This document shows, piece after piece, positions 1-6,902 of a stretch of DNA of 7,216 nt. The first letter of the stretch is position 1. The number at the start of each line of letters is the position of its first letter. The translations under genes and the position numbers were made by a program. The DNA is from an uncultured Clostridia bacterium. Lineage in GTDB: Bacteria; Bacillota; Clostridia; Christensenellales; UBA1242. The stretch lies in the NCBI GenBank assembly GCA_944372595.1, contig CALVZT010000108.1, forward strand, positions 1-7,216, given 5' to 3'. Below the pieces are notes generated by a model. It was not told the origin of the DNA. It saw only the letters and a list, made by a program, of their open reading frames with translations, and did no database searches.

Positions 1-1041
1 GGACATATAGGCAATGTGCTTGTAAAACAATTAGTTAAATTAGGTTATCAAGTCAAAGCATTGGCTTTGCCCAATGAAGATTTGTCCCCTTTAAAAGACT
101 TACCTATCGACATAGTCAAGGGAGACATTTCTAATAGAGAATTTGTTTTTGATTTTATTGAAAAAAACTCGGCGGTTTTTCATCTCGCTAGTTTTATAGA
201 TATCGGCTCAAAAATTAGCAAAAGAATGTACGAAGTTAATGTTCTTGGCACTCAAAACATAGTTGATGCATGCTTAGAAAAAGGTGCAAAAAAATTAATA
301 TATACTAGTTCTGTTCACGTTATTGAGCCACTCAAAGGCAATGTAGTATTAGGCGAACCTAATGTTTTTGACGAGAATAAAATCGTCGGCTCTTACGCCA
401 AAACCAAGACAATGGCGACCAAATATGTTTTTGAAGCAACCAAAAATACCCGCCTTCATACCGTTGTAGTATATCCAGCAGGAGTAATAGGCCCCAACGA
501 TTATAAGATTTCCGAACTCGGACAACTTTTTTTGGACCTTATTAATCGCAAACTTCCAGCATATGTCAAGGGTGGATACAACTTTGTCGATGTTAGAGAT
601 GTTGCACTTGGCATAATTCAAGCATATAGATATGGCAAACATGGCGAAGGATATATTCTCTCAAACGAACAAATATCAATAAAGAATGTTATAAAAATTG
701 TAAACGAACGCTTTAATCGCAAAAGTTATCCAATCAAACTACCCCTTTGGTTAGTAAAAATAAGTGCACGTATAATAGAAAAATTATATTTAATGCGCCA
801 CAAAAAACCATTAATAACTCCATATTCCATATACACCGTTACCAGCAACTCAAATTTTAGTTGTCAAAAAGCAAAGGACGAACTAGGCTATTCCCCACGT
901 CCATTAAGCATAAGTATATTAGATAGTTTGGAATGGTTAATAAAAAATAAACAAACAAAAATACGACCAAAGATTTTAGAAAAAATAAAATTATTACAAA
1001 AAAATTTAATAACAAAAACAAGCACAAATACTGTTAAGTAA
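1..1041 (+). CDS. NAD-dependent epimerase/dehydratase (extended SDR), 5'-truncated by the window
   Basis: An oxidoreductase or epimerase of the extended short-chain dehydrogenase/reductase family, soluble and with a Rossmann fold. The reading frame is open from base 1, and its first residues, GHIGN, are the end of the glycine-rich NAD(P)-binding motif (TGxxGxIG). The true start therefore lies just left of the window, and the GTG at 16 is not the start. Other family marks, numbered from the first visible residue: FHLAS near 61-65, the NVLGTQN helix near 80-86, YTSS near 101-104 and the catalytic pair Y132 and K136 in SYAKTK. A substrate-domain segment VYPAGVIGP follows, then NFVDVRDVA, typical of dihydroflavonol-reductase-like SDRs. 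The C-terminal 50 residues are lysine- and asparagine-rich. Length (346 visible residues) is normal for the family. The substrate cannot be read from sequence; sugar-nucleotide, steroid-like and flavonol-like substrates all occur in related families. It appears to be ordinary chromosome flanking the reverse-strand block. Confidence 0.9.
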   Translation, partial: GHIGNVLVKQLVKLGYQVKALALPNEDLSPLKDLPIDIVKGDISNREFVFDFIEKNSAVFHLASFIDIGSKISKRMYEVNVLGTQNIVDACLEKGAKKLIYTSSVHVIEPLKGNVVLGEPNVFDENKIVGSYAKTKTMATKYVFEATKNTRLHTVVVYPAGVIGPNDYKISELGQLFLDLINRKLPAYVKGGYNFVDVRDVALGIIQAYRYGKHGEGYILSNEQISIKNVIKIVNERFNRKSYPIKLPLWLVKISARIIEKLYLMRHKKPLITPYSIYTVTSNSNFSCQKAKDELGYSPRPLSISILDSLEWLIKNKQTKIRPKILEKIKLLQKNLITKTSTNTVK

Positions 1042-1054
1042 GAGTGCTTGTTTT
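1015..1054 (+). terminator. Rho-independent terminator overlapping the SDR stop codon
   Basis: An 11-base-pair stem is formed by AAAACAAGCAC (1015-1025) and GTGCTTGTTTT (1044-1054). The 18-base loop contains a second small stem, TACT (1029-1032) with AGTA (1037-1040). The right arm ends in TTTT. The SDR stop TAA (1039-1041) lies inside the hairpin, so the terminator starts within the coding region. The U-tract is short, so termination may be partial. Confidence 0.65.
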
Positions 1055-1100
1055 AATAAAAAAGCAACAAATAAAGAAAAGAAAAACGAGATAATAATTG

Positions 1101-1129
1101 TTGACAGTATCAAAGTCATTTGATATAAT
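1101..1129 (+). promoter_or_regulatory. Consensus housekeeping-sigma promoter of the tRNA-Ser gene
   Basis: TTGACA (1101-1106) and TATAAT (1124-1129) match both consensus hexamers exactly and are separated by exactly 17 bases. A TGN extension (1121-1123) precedes the -10. The expected start of transcription is near 1136, about 7 bases before the mature tRNA 5' end, leaving a very short leader. A perfect promoter is usual for stable RNA genes. No gene other than the tRNA lies between it and the next terminator. Confidence 0.88.
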
Positions 1130-1142
1130 AACAAAGCATTAA

Positions 1143-1233
1143 GGAGAAGTACCCAAGTGGCTGAAGGGGCCTCCCTGCTAAGGAGGTAGTACGGGTAACC
1201 GTAGCGAGGGTTCAAATCCCTCCTTCTCCGCCA
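1143..1233 (+). tRNA. tRNA-Ser (anticodon GCU), CCA encoded
   Basis: A complete class II tRNA that reads AGC and AGU serine codons. The acceptor stem is GGAGAAG (1143-1149) with CTTCTCC (1223-1229), followed by discriminator G1230 and an encoded CCA (1231-1233). The anticodon stem CCTCC (1170-1174) pairs with GGAGG (1182-1186) around the loop CTGCTAA, putting the anticodon GCT at 1177-1179. The long variable arm, characteristic of tRNA-Ser, has the stem TACGG (1190-1194) and CCGTA (1199-1203) with loop GTAA. The T arm is GAGGG (1206-1210), loop TTCAAAT, then CCCTC (1218-1222). The gene is monocistronic, flanked by its own promoter and terminator. It sits at the junction between the SDR gene and the low-GC reverse-strand defence block, a typical position for island insertion. 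Confidence 0.98.
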
Positions 1234-1237
1234 AATA

Positions 1238-1267
1238 AAAAAACAAGTCAAATTTGACTTGTTTTTT
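1238..1267 (+). terminator. Intrinsic terminator of the tRNA-Ser transcript
   Basis: A perfect 30-base palindrome with arms 1238-1252 and 1253-1267. Its core CAAGTC (1244-1249) pairs with GACTTG (1256-1261) and is followed by six T bases (1262-1267). The flanking A-run and T-run make it a terminator in both directions, so it could also stop minus-strand transcription coming from the AlbA_2 gene. Confidence 0.88.
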
Positions 1268-1537
1268 GTTTTCTAATTTTATAAATTAAAAATGATTTTT
1301 TTTAAAATCTTTAAAATTTTTATTTTTAAGTATCTTTCATATTTTGCTTTTATAAATAAATTATTACTTATTTAATGTACAATATAAAGTAACATCCTAA
1401 ACATGAATTTTTTGCACGTAATCAACATAGATAGACACCAACAATGCTTTAATATGTTATGAAAATTATAAAAGCTATTATGTTAATCAATTATCGCTTA
1501 CAAATATACAAATAACAAAGACTATTGTAAACTTATA
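1268..1537. other. AT-rich convergent intergenic spacer, no gene found
   Basis: This 270-base spacer lies between the plus-strand tRNA unit and the convergent minus-strand AlbA_2 gene. The only structure I see is an AT-rich hairpin, GATTTT (1294-1299) with AAAATC (1304-1309), a weak possible terminator. The longest short frames, such as an 18-residue plus-strand frame from ATG 1403, lack ribosome binding sites. No convincing GC-containing terminator follows the AlbA_2 stop on the minus strand before the tRNA terminator. Confidence 0.5.
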
Positions 1538-2683
1538 TTAAATCGTGTTGTTATTATTGTTATTTCTCCATTGTTCAAGCATTTTATTTAATGCCTTGCC
1601 CGTGTTTAAATCTTTTATATGATTTAGTTTTTTTTGCTCGTTATTACAATCAATATTATAAAATTTTTCAGATAAATTTTTCAACTCTTTTTTAAATGTA
1701 TTTATATGACTGTTAATATACTTATCAAAAGAGTTTTTTTCATCAAACGATTTAAAAATAAGTATAACTTCTTTTAATTTTTTAAAGGCAAAATTTGACT
1801 CCTCATTATCTGTAAAGCTTCTTATGAATTTTAATAATTTATAATTGTAACTATCTTCTATGTAATATTTATATAAATATTTAGGAGAAAGTCCAAATTT
1901 GTCTCTATAGAAATAATGAACTTCAGGAACTATTATTTCTAATCTTCCGCCATCCAAAACTACTGTATTAAGTTTTAATAAAGTTGTTTTTTGAAGACAT
2001 AAATATAGTTCACCATAATAACTAGTAGAATTTACCATATTATAAGAATAATAATCTGGTTCATTTACAATTTCTTCATCACAAAATTCAATAGTATATT
2101 GAGGATCTTTTATATAAAAATATTTTTCATCTACATATTTCCAATCGTTTTTATCTAAATTATTAATAATAAAATCCAACTTACTACCTAATAAGTGAAA
2201 TCTTTTCATCCATAGTTTTTCAATATCATAATAATCAGCGCTGGATTTATCAGGGGTATTAGTATCTTCTTTTCTTAAATAAATACAATTTGCATACATA
2301 CCGCCAAAGTTTTTTTTCAAATAATAAGGAGTCATATTGCTATTAAAAATGGTTAAAATATCTAATTTTTTTCCTTGTATTTTAATTGTATCAACAGAAA
2401 CTTTAGGACGCAAGCTGCCAGCAAAATCATGCCCATCAATTAAATTAATTATATCTGCTTGTTTTCTTCGTTTCCCTCGCATGCCTTTAATTTTTAAATT
2501 ATCCGTAATACCAAAAATAATATAACAATCATCATCATGGATAGTATTTGCAAAACAAATAATATCTTTTAATAATTCTTCTGCTTTTTCATGCCATTCT
2601 AATTTAAAATCCCAAGAATTACCTTCTTTTCCCTTCTGAATAAAATATAAAACTTTATTTTTTAAATATTCATTTCTATTCAT
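1538..2683 (-). CDS. Schlafen-like AlbA_2-domain protein with unknown C-terminal half
   Basis: A 381-residue protein whose first 150 or so residues carry the AlbA_2 (Schlafen AlbA_2) signature. There is a DFK motif at 25-27, ICFANT at 42-47, YIIFGITD at 54-61, a TPYYLKK strand near 118-124, and IYLRKEDTNTP near 134-144, matching the usual YxRxGsxtxpA ending. In animal Schlafens this fold carries an acidic RNase triad; bacterial relatives are often annotated as DNA- or ATP-binding regulators. E20, D25 and D61 are spaced much like that triad. The glycine pair usual after FANT is replaced by aspartates (50-52). Residues 160-381 match nothing I recognise: rich in Lys, Asn and Tyr, and ending in a run of Asn. 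The start at 2683 is the only ATG in the right place and is preceded by a weak purine stretch (2693-2699). The gene follows the restriction operon on the same strand, 315 bases away. Fold confident, function open. Confidence 0.88.
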   Translation of the reverse strand: MNRNEYLKNKVLYFIQKGKEGNSWDFKLEWHEKAEELLKDIICFANTIHDDDCYIIFGITDNLKIKGMRGKRRKQADIINLIDGHDFAGSLRPKVSVDTIKIQGKKLDILTIFNSNMTPYYLKKNFGGMYANCIYLRKEDTNTPDKSSADYYDIEKLWMKRFHLLGSKLDFIINNLDKNDWKYVDEKYFYIKDPQYTIEFCDEEIVNEPDYYSYNMVNSTSYYGELYLCLQKTTLLKLNTVVLDGGRLEIIVPEVHYFYRDKFGLSPKYLYKYYIEDSYNYKLLKFIRSFTDNEESNFAFKKLKEVILIFKSFDEKNSFDKYINSHINTFKKELKNLSEKFYNIDCNNEQKKLNHIKDLNTGKALNKMLEQWRNNNNNNTI

Positions 2684-2998
2684 AACTAAAAACTCTCTTC
2701 GAAAAGTATCTGATGTATATCAAATAAATCAATGTTAAATTTATTATTTTTTATATAAAACCGACCAAATAAATTTTTACGAATTCCTTTTTATGTATTT
2801 TTTAATTAATTTTTGAAAATGTTAAATCTTTCCTATTCCCGTTTATAAATTTATTGTAAGCCAGTAAAAATGTTTTATTAATATGATTTCGTTACAAAAA
2901 TTACATGATAAAATTTCGAAATTAAAACAAACATTTGACTTAATTCTATCCAAGTTTAAGCAAATTGTAAATTTAAATTATTATCAAAATATTGTTTT
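2684..2998. other. 315-base AT-rich gap between methyltransferase and AlbA_2 gene
   Basis: No gene is supported here. The longest minus-strand frame with an ATG is 18 codons and has no ribosome binding site. I see no GC-containing terminator after the methyltransferase stop at 2999, so read-through into the AlbA_2 gene is possible. A perfect 12-base palindrome, AATTTCGAAATT, lies at 2912-2923. Minus-strand purine tracts resembling ribosome binding sites (AGGAAAG near 2825-2831) are not followed by a start codon. The size of the gap suggests either an independent transcription unit or a gene lost between the two. Confidence 0.5.
2714..2722 (-). promoter_or_regulatory. Candidate extended -10 promoter of the AlbA_2 gene
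   Basis: On the minus strand TGA followed by TATACA (2722 down to 2714) forms an extended -10 element. There is no recognisable -35 at the usual distance. Transcription would start near 2707 and give a leader of about 24 bases before the ATG at 2683. This would let the gene be expressed apart from the upstream methyltransferase genes. Such AT-rich matches occur by chance, so the call is tentative. Confidence 0.33.
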
Positions 2999-4042
2999 TT
3001 AATTATTTCTTCTAAAAACTAAAATATGTTCAACTTGTATTCTTTTTTGGGGCATAGACTGTTTTGTTAATTGCCTTTCACTATTCTCTAAAAGAATCCA
3101 GCCATTATTTTCATATAATTTAATTAACCAGTTTACAAAATCAATTTTTTTATTGTTTCTATGGGTATTCCCAACAGTCATGCAAGCATAACCACCAATT
3201 TTAATCATTTTCATTATGTGTAAATATAACTTTTCTATTTCACTAAAAAATTCTTCAACGCAATTTTTTGTGTTCCTTTTACTTCTGGCTCCAGTCTCAT
3301 CTTTTACAGCGACAGTCAAATCTTCATGAAATAAATAATAAGAAAGTCTATTATATTTTGCAAAATCAACAGCAAAAGGATAAGGGGGAGAAGTAATCAT
3401 CATATCAAATTCATTTGTATTATTGTATTTTAAAATATCACTCTTTATTACATTAACATTGTCTAAATTTAGATTTGCAAGTTCTTTATAAGCATTTTTA
3501 AAAAATGTTAATCTTTTAATATATGTATTTCTTAAGTTTGTTTTGGATTCAATATTAGGTAAAACATTATCCGCTATATAGCCATTATTCCATATTTTTC
3601 TTTTGTTACAACAAGTTTTTAAAATAGAGGATAAAGCTACCTCAAATATATTTTTATAAATCTCATTATCAATTAAAGAAATACCATTAAAAATACAACA
3701 CAAATCAAAATAATTACTTGGCGAAAACCAATATTCTTTGTCAATAAAATTTATATCAGAAAAATTTTTGCAGTTTAAAACTAAATTTACATATTTATCG
3801 AATTTTTCAATATTAATTTTAGATATTTTTGCTTTTGTTATCTTATAAGATAAAAAATTAATATCTACTCCAACGCAATTTTTATCATATTTTGCACTCT
3901 CAACCAATGTTGTACCACTACCACAAAAAGGGTCGATAATACTTTTACATTTAACACCATATTTTTCAATAAAATATTGAGGGATACCATAATAAAATTT
4001 GCCATGGTATGGATGTATATTATGAATTTTTAATTCTTTCAT
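2999..4042 (-). CDS. Site-specific DNA methyltransferase 2 (amino-MTase, TSPPY type)
   Basis: A 347-residue S-adenosylmethionine-dependent DNA methyltransferase that should modify the exocyclic amino group of cytosine or adenine. Motifs in order: an N-terminal motif X-like HPYHGKF at 10-16, motif I DPFCGSGTT at 37-45, motif II GVDIN at 58-62, motif III KSDI at 200-203 and catalytic motif IV TSPPYP at 217-222. The SPPY form is common in N4-cytosine enzymes, but N6-adenine cannot be excluded. The roughly 135 residues between motifs II and III are unusually long and may recognise the target. VEHILVF near 337-343 is a typical last strand. The gene starts inside the end of the upstream methyltransferase gene (23-base overlap), with an AGGAAGAG ribosome binding site at 4051-4058, so translation is probably coupled. 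Its sequence differs greatly from the neighbouring methyltransferase, so this is no simple duplication. It most likely protects one strand or half-site against the endonuclease encoded at 4834-6729. Confidence 0.93.
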   Translation of the reverse strand: MKELKIHNIHPYHGKFYYGIPQYFIEKYGVKCKSIIDPFCGSGTTLVESAKYDKNCVGVDINFLSYKITKAKISKINIEKFDKYVNLVLNCKNFSDINFIDKEYWFSPSNYFDLCCIFNGISLIDNEIYKNIFEVALSSILKTCCNKRKIWNNGYIADNVLPNIESKTNLRNTYIKRLTFFKNAYKELANLNLDNVNVIKSDILKYNNTNEFDMMITSPPYPFAVDFAKYNRLSYYLFHEDLTVAVKDETGARSKRNTKNCVEEFFSEIEKLYLHIMKMIKIGGYACMTVGNTHRNNKKIDFVNWLIKLYENNGWILLENSERQLTKQSMPQKRIQVEHILVFRRNN

Positions 4043-4832
4043 TTTCTTTTCTCTTCCTAAATATTAAACAATAATGATGATGAACATTAGGCACAAATGC
4101 AGATTTAAACCCCCATATTCCCAGCTTCTTGTTTTCTTGGATCCAAATCTTTTCTCCTACAAAATCCACATATCGATCCATTCTTCGTGCTATATCCCAA
4201 GCTAAAGTAATATATTTACCATCATTGTTTCTAAAATTTTGTATAACAATTACTAAATATTTTTCTGACTTTAATTTATTTAAAGATTTTTTAAATATTT
4301 TTACTAACTCATTTAAAAAAACATTATAATTCTCTATATTCCCTAAATCCAAGTTATTATCTGAATAATATAATCTTAACCCTTTATTTAAGCGTTCCGC
4401 ATGTTGAGAATCACTATGTCCTCTTTTCTTTTTTAATATATTCCAATAAGGAGGTGATGTCATAATAAAATCAACGCTTTCATTTTTAACTTTGCTTAAT
4501 AATTTTCTACAATCTCCAACTAAAATATAATTATTTTTATTTTTGATTCTTTTTTTAGCAACATTAGCAAATTCTTCGTTTAATTCTATACCGAATCCTT
4601 TTCTGCCACATTCTTCTGCTGCCACTACAGTTGAACCAACTCCTACAAAAGGATCAAAAACTATTTCATTACTTTTAGTAAAAAATTTAATAAACTCACT
4701 AGCTAACTCTTCCGGATATTTTGCAGGATGATTTACTTCATCTTTTGTCCTAGCTTTTGGATTGATCACAAACCAACTTTTGGTAAATTTTAGCCACTCT
4801 TTTCCATTTAGTTCATTTAATTTATTTATCAT
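4020..4832 (-). CDS. Site-specific DNA methyltransferase 1 (amino-MTase, TSPPYW type)
   Basis: A compact 270-residue S-adenosylmethionine-dependent DNA methyltransferase of the N4-cytosine/N6-adenine group. Motif X-like HPAKYPEEL at 35-43 comes before motif I DPFVGVGST at 60-68, motif II GIELN at 81-85, motif III GDCRKL at 106-111 and catalytic motif IV TSPPYW at 125-130. The order X-I-IV with the variable part after IV resembles the gamma-like arrangement. Target recognition probably lies in residues 135-245, and YCLIFRK at 254-260 is the usual closing strand. The SPPYW motif favours N4-cytosine but does not prove it. The ATG at 4832 is preceded by AGGAG (4839-4843) with a 6-base spacer. The endonuclease stop TAA (4834-4836) is 1 base away, so the two are translationally coupled. 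The short length is typical of a stand-alone methyltransferase with no nuclease or specificity fusion. It is the first methyltransferase of the operon and the likely partner of the second for an asymmetric site. Confidence 0.94.
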   Translation of the reverse strand: MINKLNELNGKEWLKFTKSWFVINPKARTKDEVNHPAKYPEELASEFIKFFTKSNEIVFDPFVGVGSTVVAAEECGRKGFGIELNEEFANVAKKRIKNKNNYILVGDCRKLLSKVKNESVDFIMTSPPYWNILKKKRGHSDSQHAERLNKGLRLYYSDNNLDLGNIENYNVFLNELVKIFKKSLNKLKSEKYLVIVIQNFRNNDGKYITLAWDIARRMDRYVDFVGEKIWIQENKKLGIWGFKSAFVPNVHHHYCLIFRKRKENERIKNS

Positions 4833-4833
4833 T

Positions 4834-6729
4834 TTAAACTCCTATATTTAATTCTTTATGGATCATAACATATTGCAAATTCATAAATTTTTTGCTCCAT
4901 CTCCAAAAGTGTGGAACAATGTAAGGGGTTATAACATCTTGTCCATTAGCATTTACATATACATATCTCAAATATTCACATATTGCATTATAAGAAAAAG
5001 CTGTAACAATCGTGGGCATACGACTAAATTCACTTATTTCAAATTGAATATCATTGAGTTTTTGTAGCAAATTTTTACTGTATGCATTAATTCGATAACC
5101 GCCATGTTCATCATAGTTAGGTAAAGAATTCCCATTAATAACCCAATACCAAATACCATCTATATTTTTTTCAGGATAAATTTTTAACAGCCCTTTTATA
5201 TCATCTTTTTCTTTCCTTTCATCAAAAGATTTAATAGCATTCCCCGCTTTACATTCAACAATTACTAATATTTTTCTGCGTGAAGTATTGTCATAAACAT
5301 CAACTGTAAATGCAATATCGCTGATTCTTTTGCCTGTTGTTGCTGCACCATACCATTTTTTATTTTTAAACATGCTAAAATTATTATTTATAATCTTAAA
5401 TAACGACTCTTCATATAAAGGACCATTAGAACCATATGCTATGGCTTCCATATTTTTCAAACTGTCATCAAACTCTGTCTTTTTTGTAGATACGATTTGA
5501 GAACTATTCTCTAATTTAACATATTTAATATTATTTACATAATCTGCATCTTCTATATCAAAAAATTCTGTATATGGATTTATAGCAAGTTGATTTTTTT
5601 TGCTAGATAAAATCATTTTATCATTATCAAATAATTTAACAACCCCAATATTTTTTAATTCCGTTAAAATAATTAACTTATCTTTATTATCATAATTATC
5701 GTCAAAAATATCATTAAGTAAATATTCACTATCACTATTGGCTTGACTATGTGTATAACAAAAATTTATTATTTTCCCTATCAATGGAGTTAACATAAGA
5801 TTTCCAATTATATCATTGCAATAAACACTCTTTTTTGCAATAGTTTCAAAATGGAAAGCTGAGGATATAGGCTTGTATTTATTGGCTCTTCCAATTTTTT
5901 CAACTTTTACAACTCCAATATTTTCTAAGTAAGGTTTTAATAAAAGAGTTGCACGACCAATCTCTTTAAAAGTCACTTCAAAAAAATTACTTTTATTTTT
6001 ATCATTTGGTACTATAAACAATTTTTTATAATCCGATAAGGTTAATCGAGGATCGCTTATTTCTTCACAAAATTTGATATAATCATCTTCTTTTGAAGAA
6101 TATATAACTATTGCAGACAAAATGTGAGGATCAATATATTTAAAATTTCTATCATTATAATATTTTAAAACATTTAGAGCTATAACAAAAGGACGAACTT
6201 TTATGTTATACATATCAATTGAGTCATTGTTTTTGCTTGAGTTTCTATATTTTAAATTTAAAATTAATTCTCTTAAAGACAAAGTACCATTACAATAATT
6301 TTTTAGTCTTTCAGTAATATAATGTTTTTTGTCGGAATCTCCAACCAAACCTTTATAATATGTAGGCAATAAACCCAAAAATGCAAAATATTCAGTGTAA
6401 TCTCGTACAAATTCATTCCAAACCTGATTTAATGTTTTTCTAGAAGTATATTGGCATTCTAATAAATTTGCAGCTTTAATAAATGTTGGATCGGATATGA
6501 GGTCTTTATATGCTTCTCTAACTGATTTATCGGAATGATTTAATAAATTAAGATGAGGTTGATTATGAAATTTTTCAAACTTTTTATTTAAAACTTCCTC
6601 ATAGAAAAATAAAATCTTTAAATCTTTATATAGATAATAACTTTTAGATTTGTCTATTACAGAAAGCATAAAATTAAATTCATCAATTCTAATTGAATTG
6701 TGTGGTAAATGATATTTATTAACAAACAT
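4834..6729 (-). CDS. Putative Type IIS-like restriction endonuclease, PD-(D/E)XK nuclease at C-terminus
   Basis: A 631-residue cytoplasmic protein read here as the endonuclease of the system. The C-terminal third has a PD-(D/E)XK-type active site: GKRISDIAF at 466-474 supplies D471, and VECKAG at 491-496 supplies E492 and K494, with E440 or E441 upstream as a possible helix acid. Before it are two similar segments, LENIGVVK (268-275) and LKNIGVVK (358-365), 90 residues apart, each with winged-helix-like surroundings and likely to bind DNA. Size and layout (DNA-binding front, nuclease back) match FokI and Nt.BspD6I/AlwI-type enzymes, and segments near 137-143 and 177-189 remind me of the AlwI family, from memory and unaligned. 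The start is ATG 6729, with AGGAG (6735-6739) 5 bases away. The frame extends to a TTG at 6768, but that lies in the promoter. The gene is first in the operon, ahead of both methyltransferases. Nuclease fold likely; exact subtype and target site unknown. Confidence 0.87.
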   Translation of the reverse strand: MFVNKYHLPHNSIRIDEFNFMLSVIDKSKSYYLYKDLKILFFYEEVLNKKFEKFHNQPHLNLLNHSDKSVREAYKDLISDPTFIKAANLLECQYTSRKTLNQVWNEFVRDYTEYFAFLGLLPTYYKGLVGDSDKKHYITERLKNYCNGTLSLRELILNLKYRNSSKNNDSIDMYNIKVRPFVIALNVLKYYNDRNFKYIDPHILSAIVIYSSKEDDYIKFCEEISDPRLTLSDYKKLFIVPNDKNKSNFFEVTFKEIGRATLLLKPYLENIGVVKVEKIGRANKYKPISSAFHFETIAKKSVYCNDIIGNLMLTPLIGKIINFCYTHSQANSDSEYLLNDIFDDNYDNKDKLIILTELKNIGVVKLFDNDKMILSSKKNQLAINPYTEFFDIEDADYVNNIKYVKLENSSQIVSTKKTEFDDSLKNMEAIAYGSNGPLYEESLFKIINNNFSMFKNKKWYGAATTGKRISDIAFTVDVYDNTSRRKILVIVECKAGNAIKSFDERKEKDDIKGLLKIYPEKNIDGIWYWVINGNSLPNYDEHGGYRINAYSKNLLQKLNDIQFEISEFSRMPTIVTAFSYNAICEYLRYVYVNANGQDVITPYIVPHFWRWSKKFMNLQYVMIHKELNIGV

Positions 6730-6756
6730 AAAAACTCCTACAAAAATATAATATAT

Positions 6757-6785
6757 ATTGTACCACAAAAAACTAAATTTGGATA
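6757..6785 (-). promoter_or_regulatory. Extended -10 promoter of the restriction-modification operon
   Basis: On the minus strand TGG then TACAAT (6765 down to 6757) is an extended -10 element one base from consensus in the hexamer. The -35 position 17 bases upstream reads TATCCA (6785-6780), which is weak, as is common when the TGN extension is present. The start of transcription would be near 6750, giving a leader of about 20 bases carrying the AGGAG site at 6735-6739. This placement also excludes the TTG at 6768 as a start codon. Confidence 0.58.
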
Positions 6786-6828
6786 TATTTTTTATATATT
6801 TTTAAGTTATTTAACATTTTTGAAACTG

Positions 6829-6902
6829 GTTTGAGGCAAACTGTTTTTAAACAATGATATGACCTTTTCTTAAAATATGATTTGAAAAATGTTTGCCCAA
6901 AC
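6829..6902. repeat. Pair of GTTTG..CAAAC dyads forming a longer imperfect inverted repeat
   Basis: GTTTG-AGG-CAAAC at 6829-6841 and GTTTG-CC-CAAAC at 6891-6902 are two near-identical dyads about 50 bases apart. Their inner flanks also match as an inverted repeat (GTTTTT at 6843-6848 against GAAAAAT at 6884-6890), so the whole can fold into a stem of about 20 imperfect pairs. The right dyad lies between the -35 and -10 of a possible plus-strand promoter, a classic operator position. The left dyad is about 45 bases upstream of the -35 of the operon promoter. No regulator gene is visible in the window. Confidence 0.4.

Noticed and set aside
349..642. A 97-codon minus-strand frame within the SDR gene
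   Set aside because: It is a shadow of a gene with clear family motifs on the plus strand, and has no family features of its own.
1006..1251. An 81-codon open frame on the minus strand across the tRNA-Ser gene
   Set aside because: It is the antisense translation of a tRNA, a well-known source of spurious proteins containing RRRDLNPR-like strings. The tRNA, its promoter and both flanking terminators account for these bases.
1403..1462. Short plus-strand frame of 18 codons in the spacer after the tRNA
   Set aside because: No ribosome binding site, no recognisable composition, and it is shorter than chance expectation would make notable.
5594..5601. Runs of eight A/T within coding sequence (endonuclease 5594-5601; AlbA_2 gene 1628-1635 and 2310-2317) as phase-variation slippage sites
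   Set aside because: Runs of this length are common in DNA this AT-rich, all the frames are intact, and no longer or repeated tract is present.
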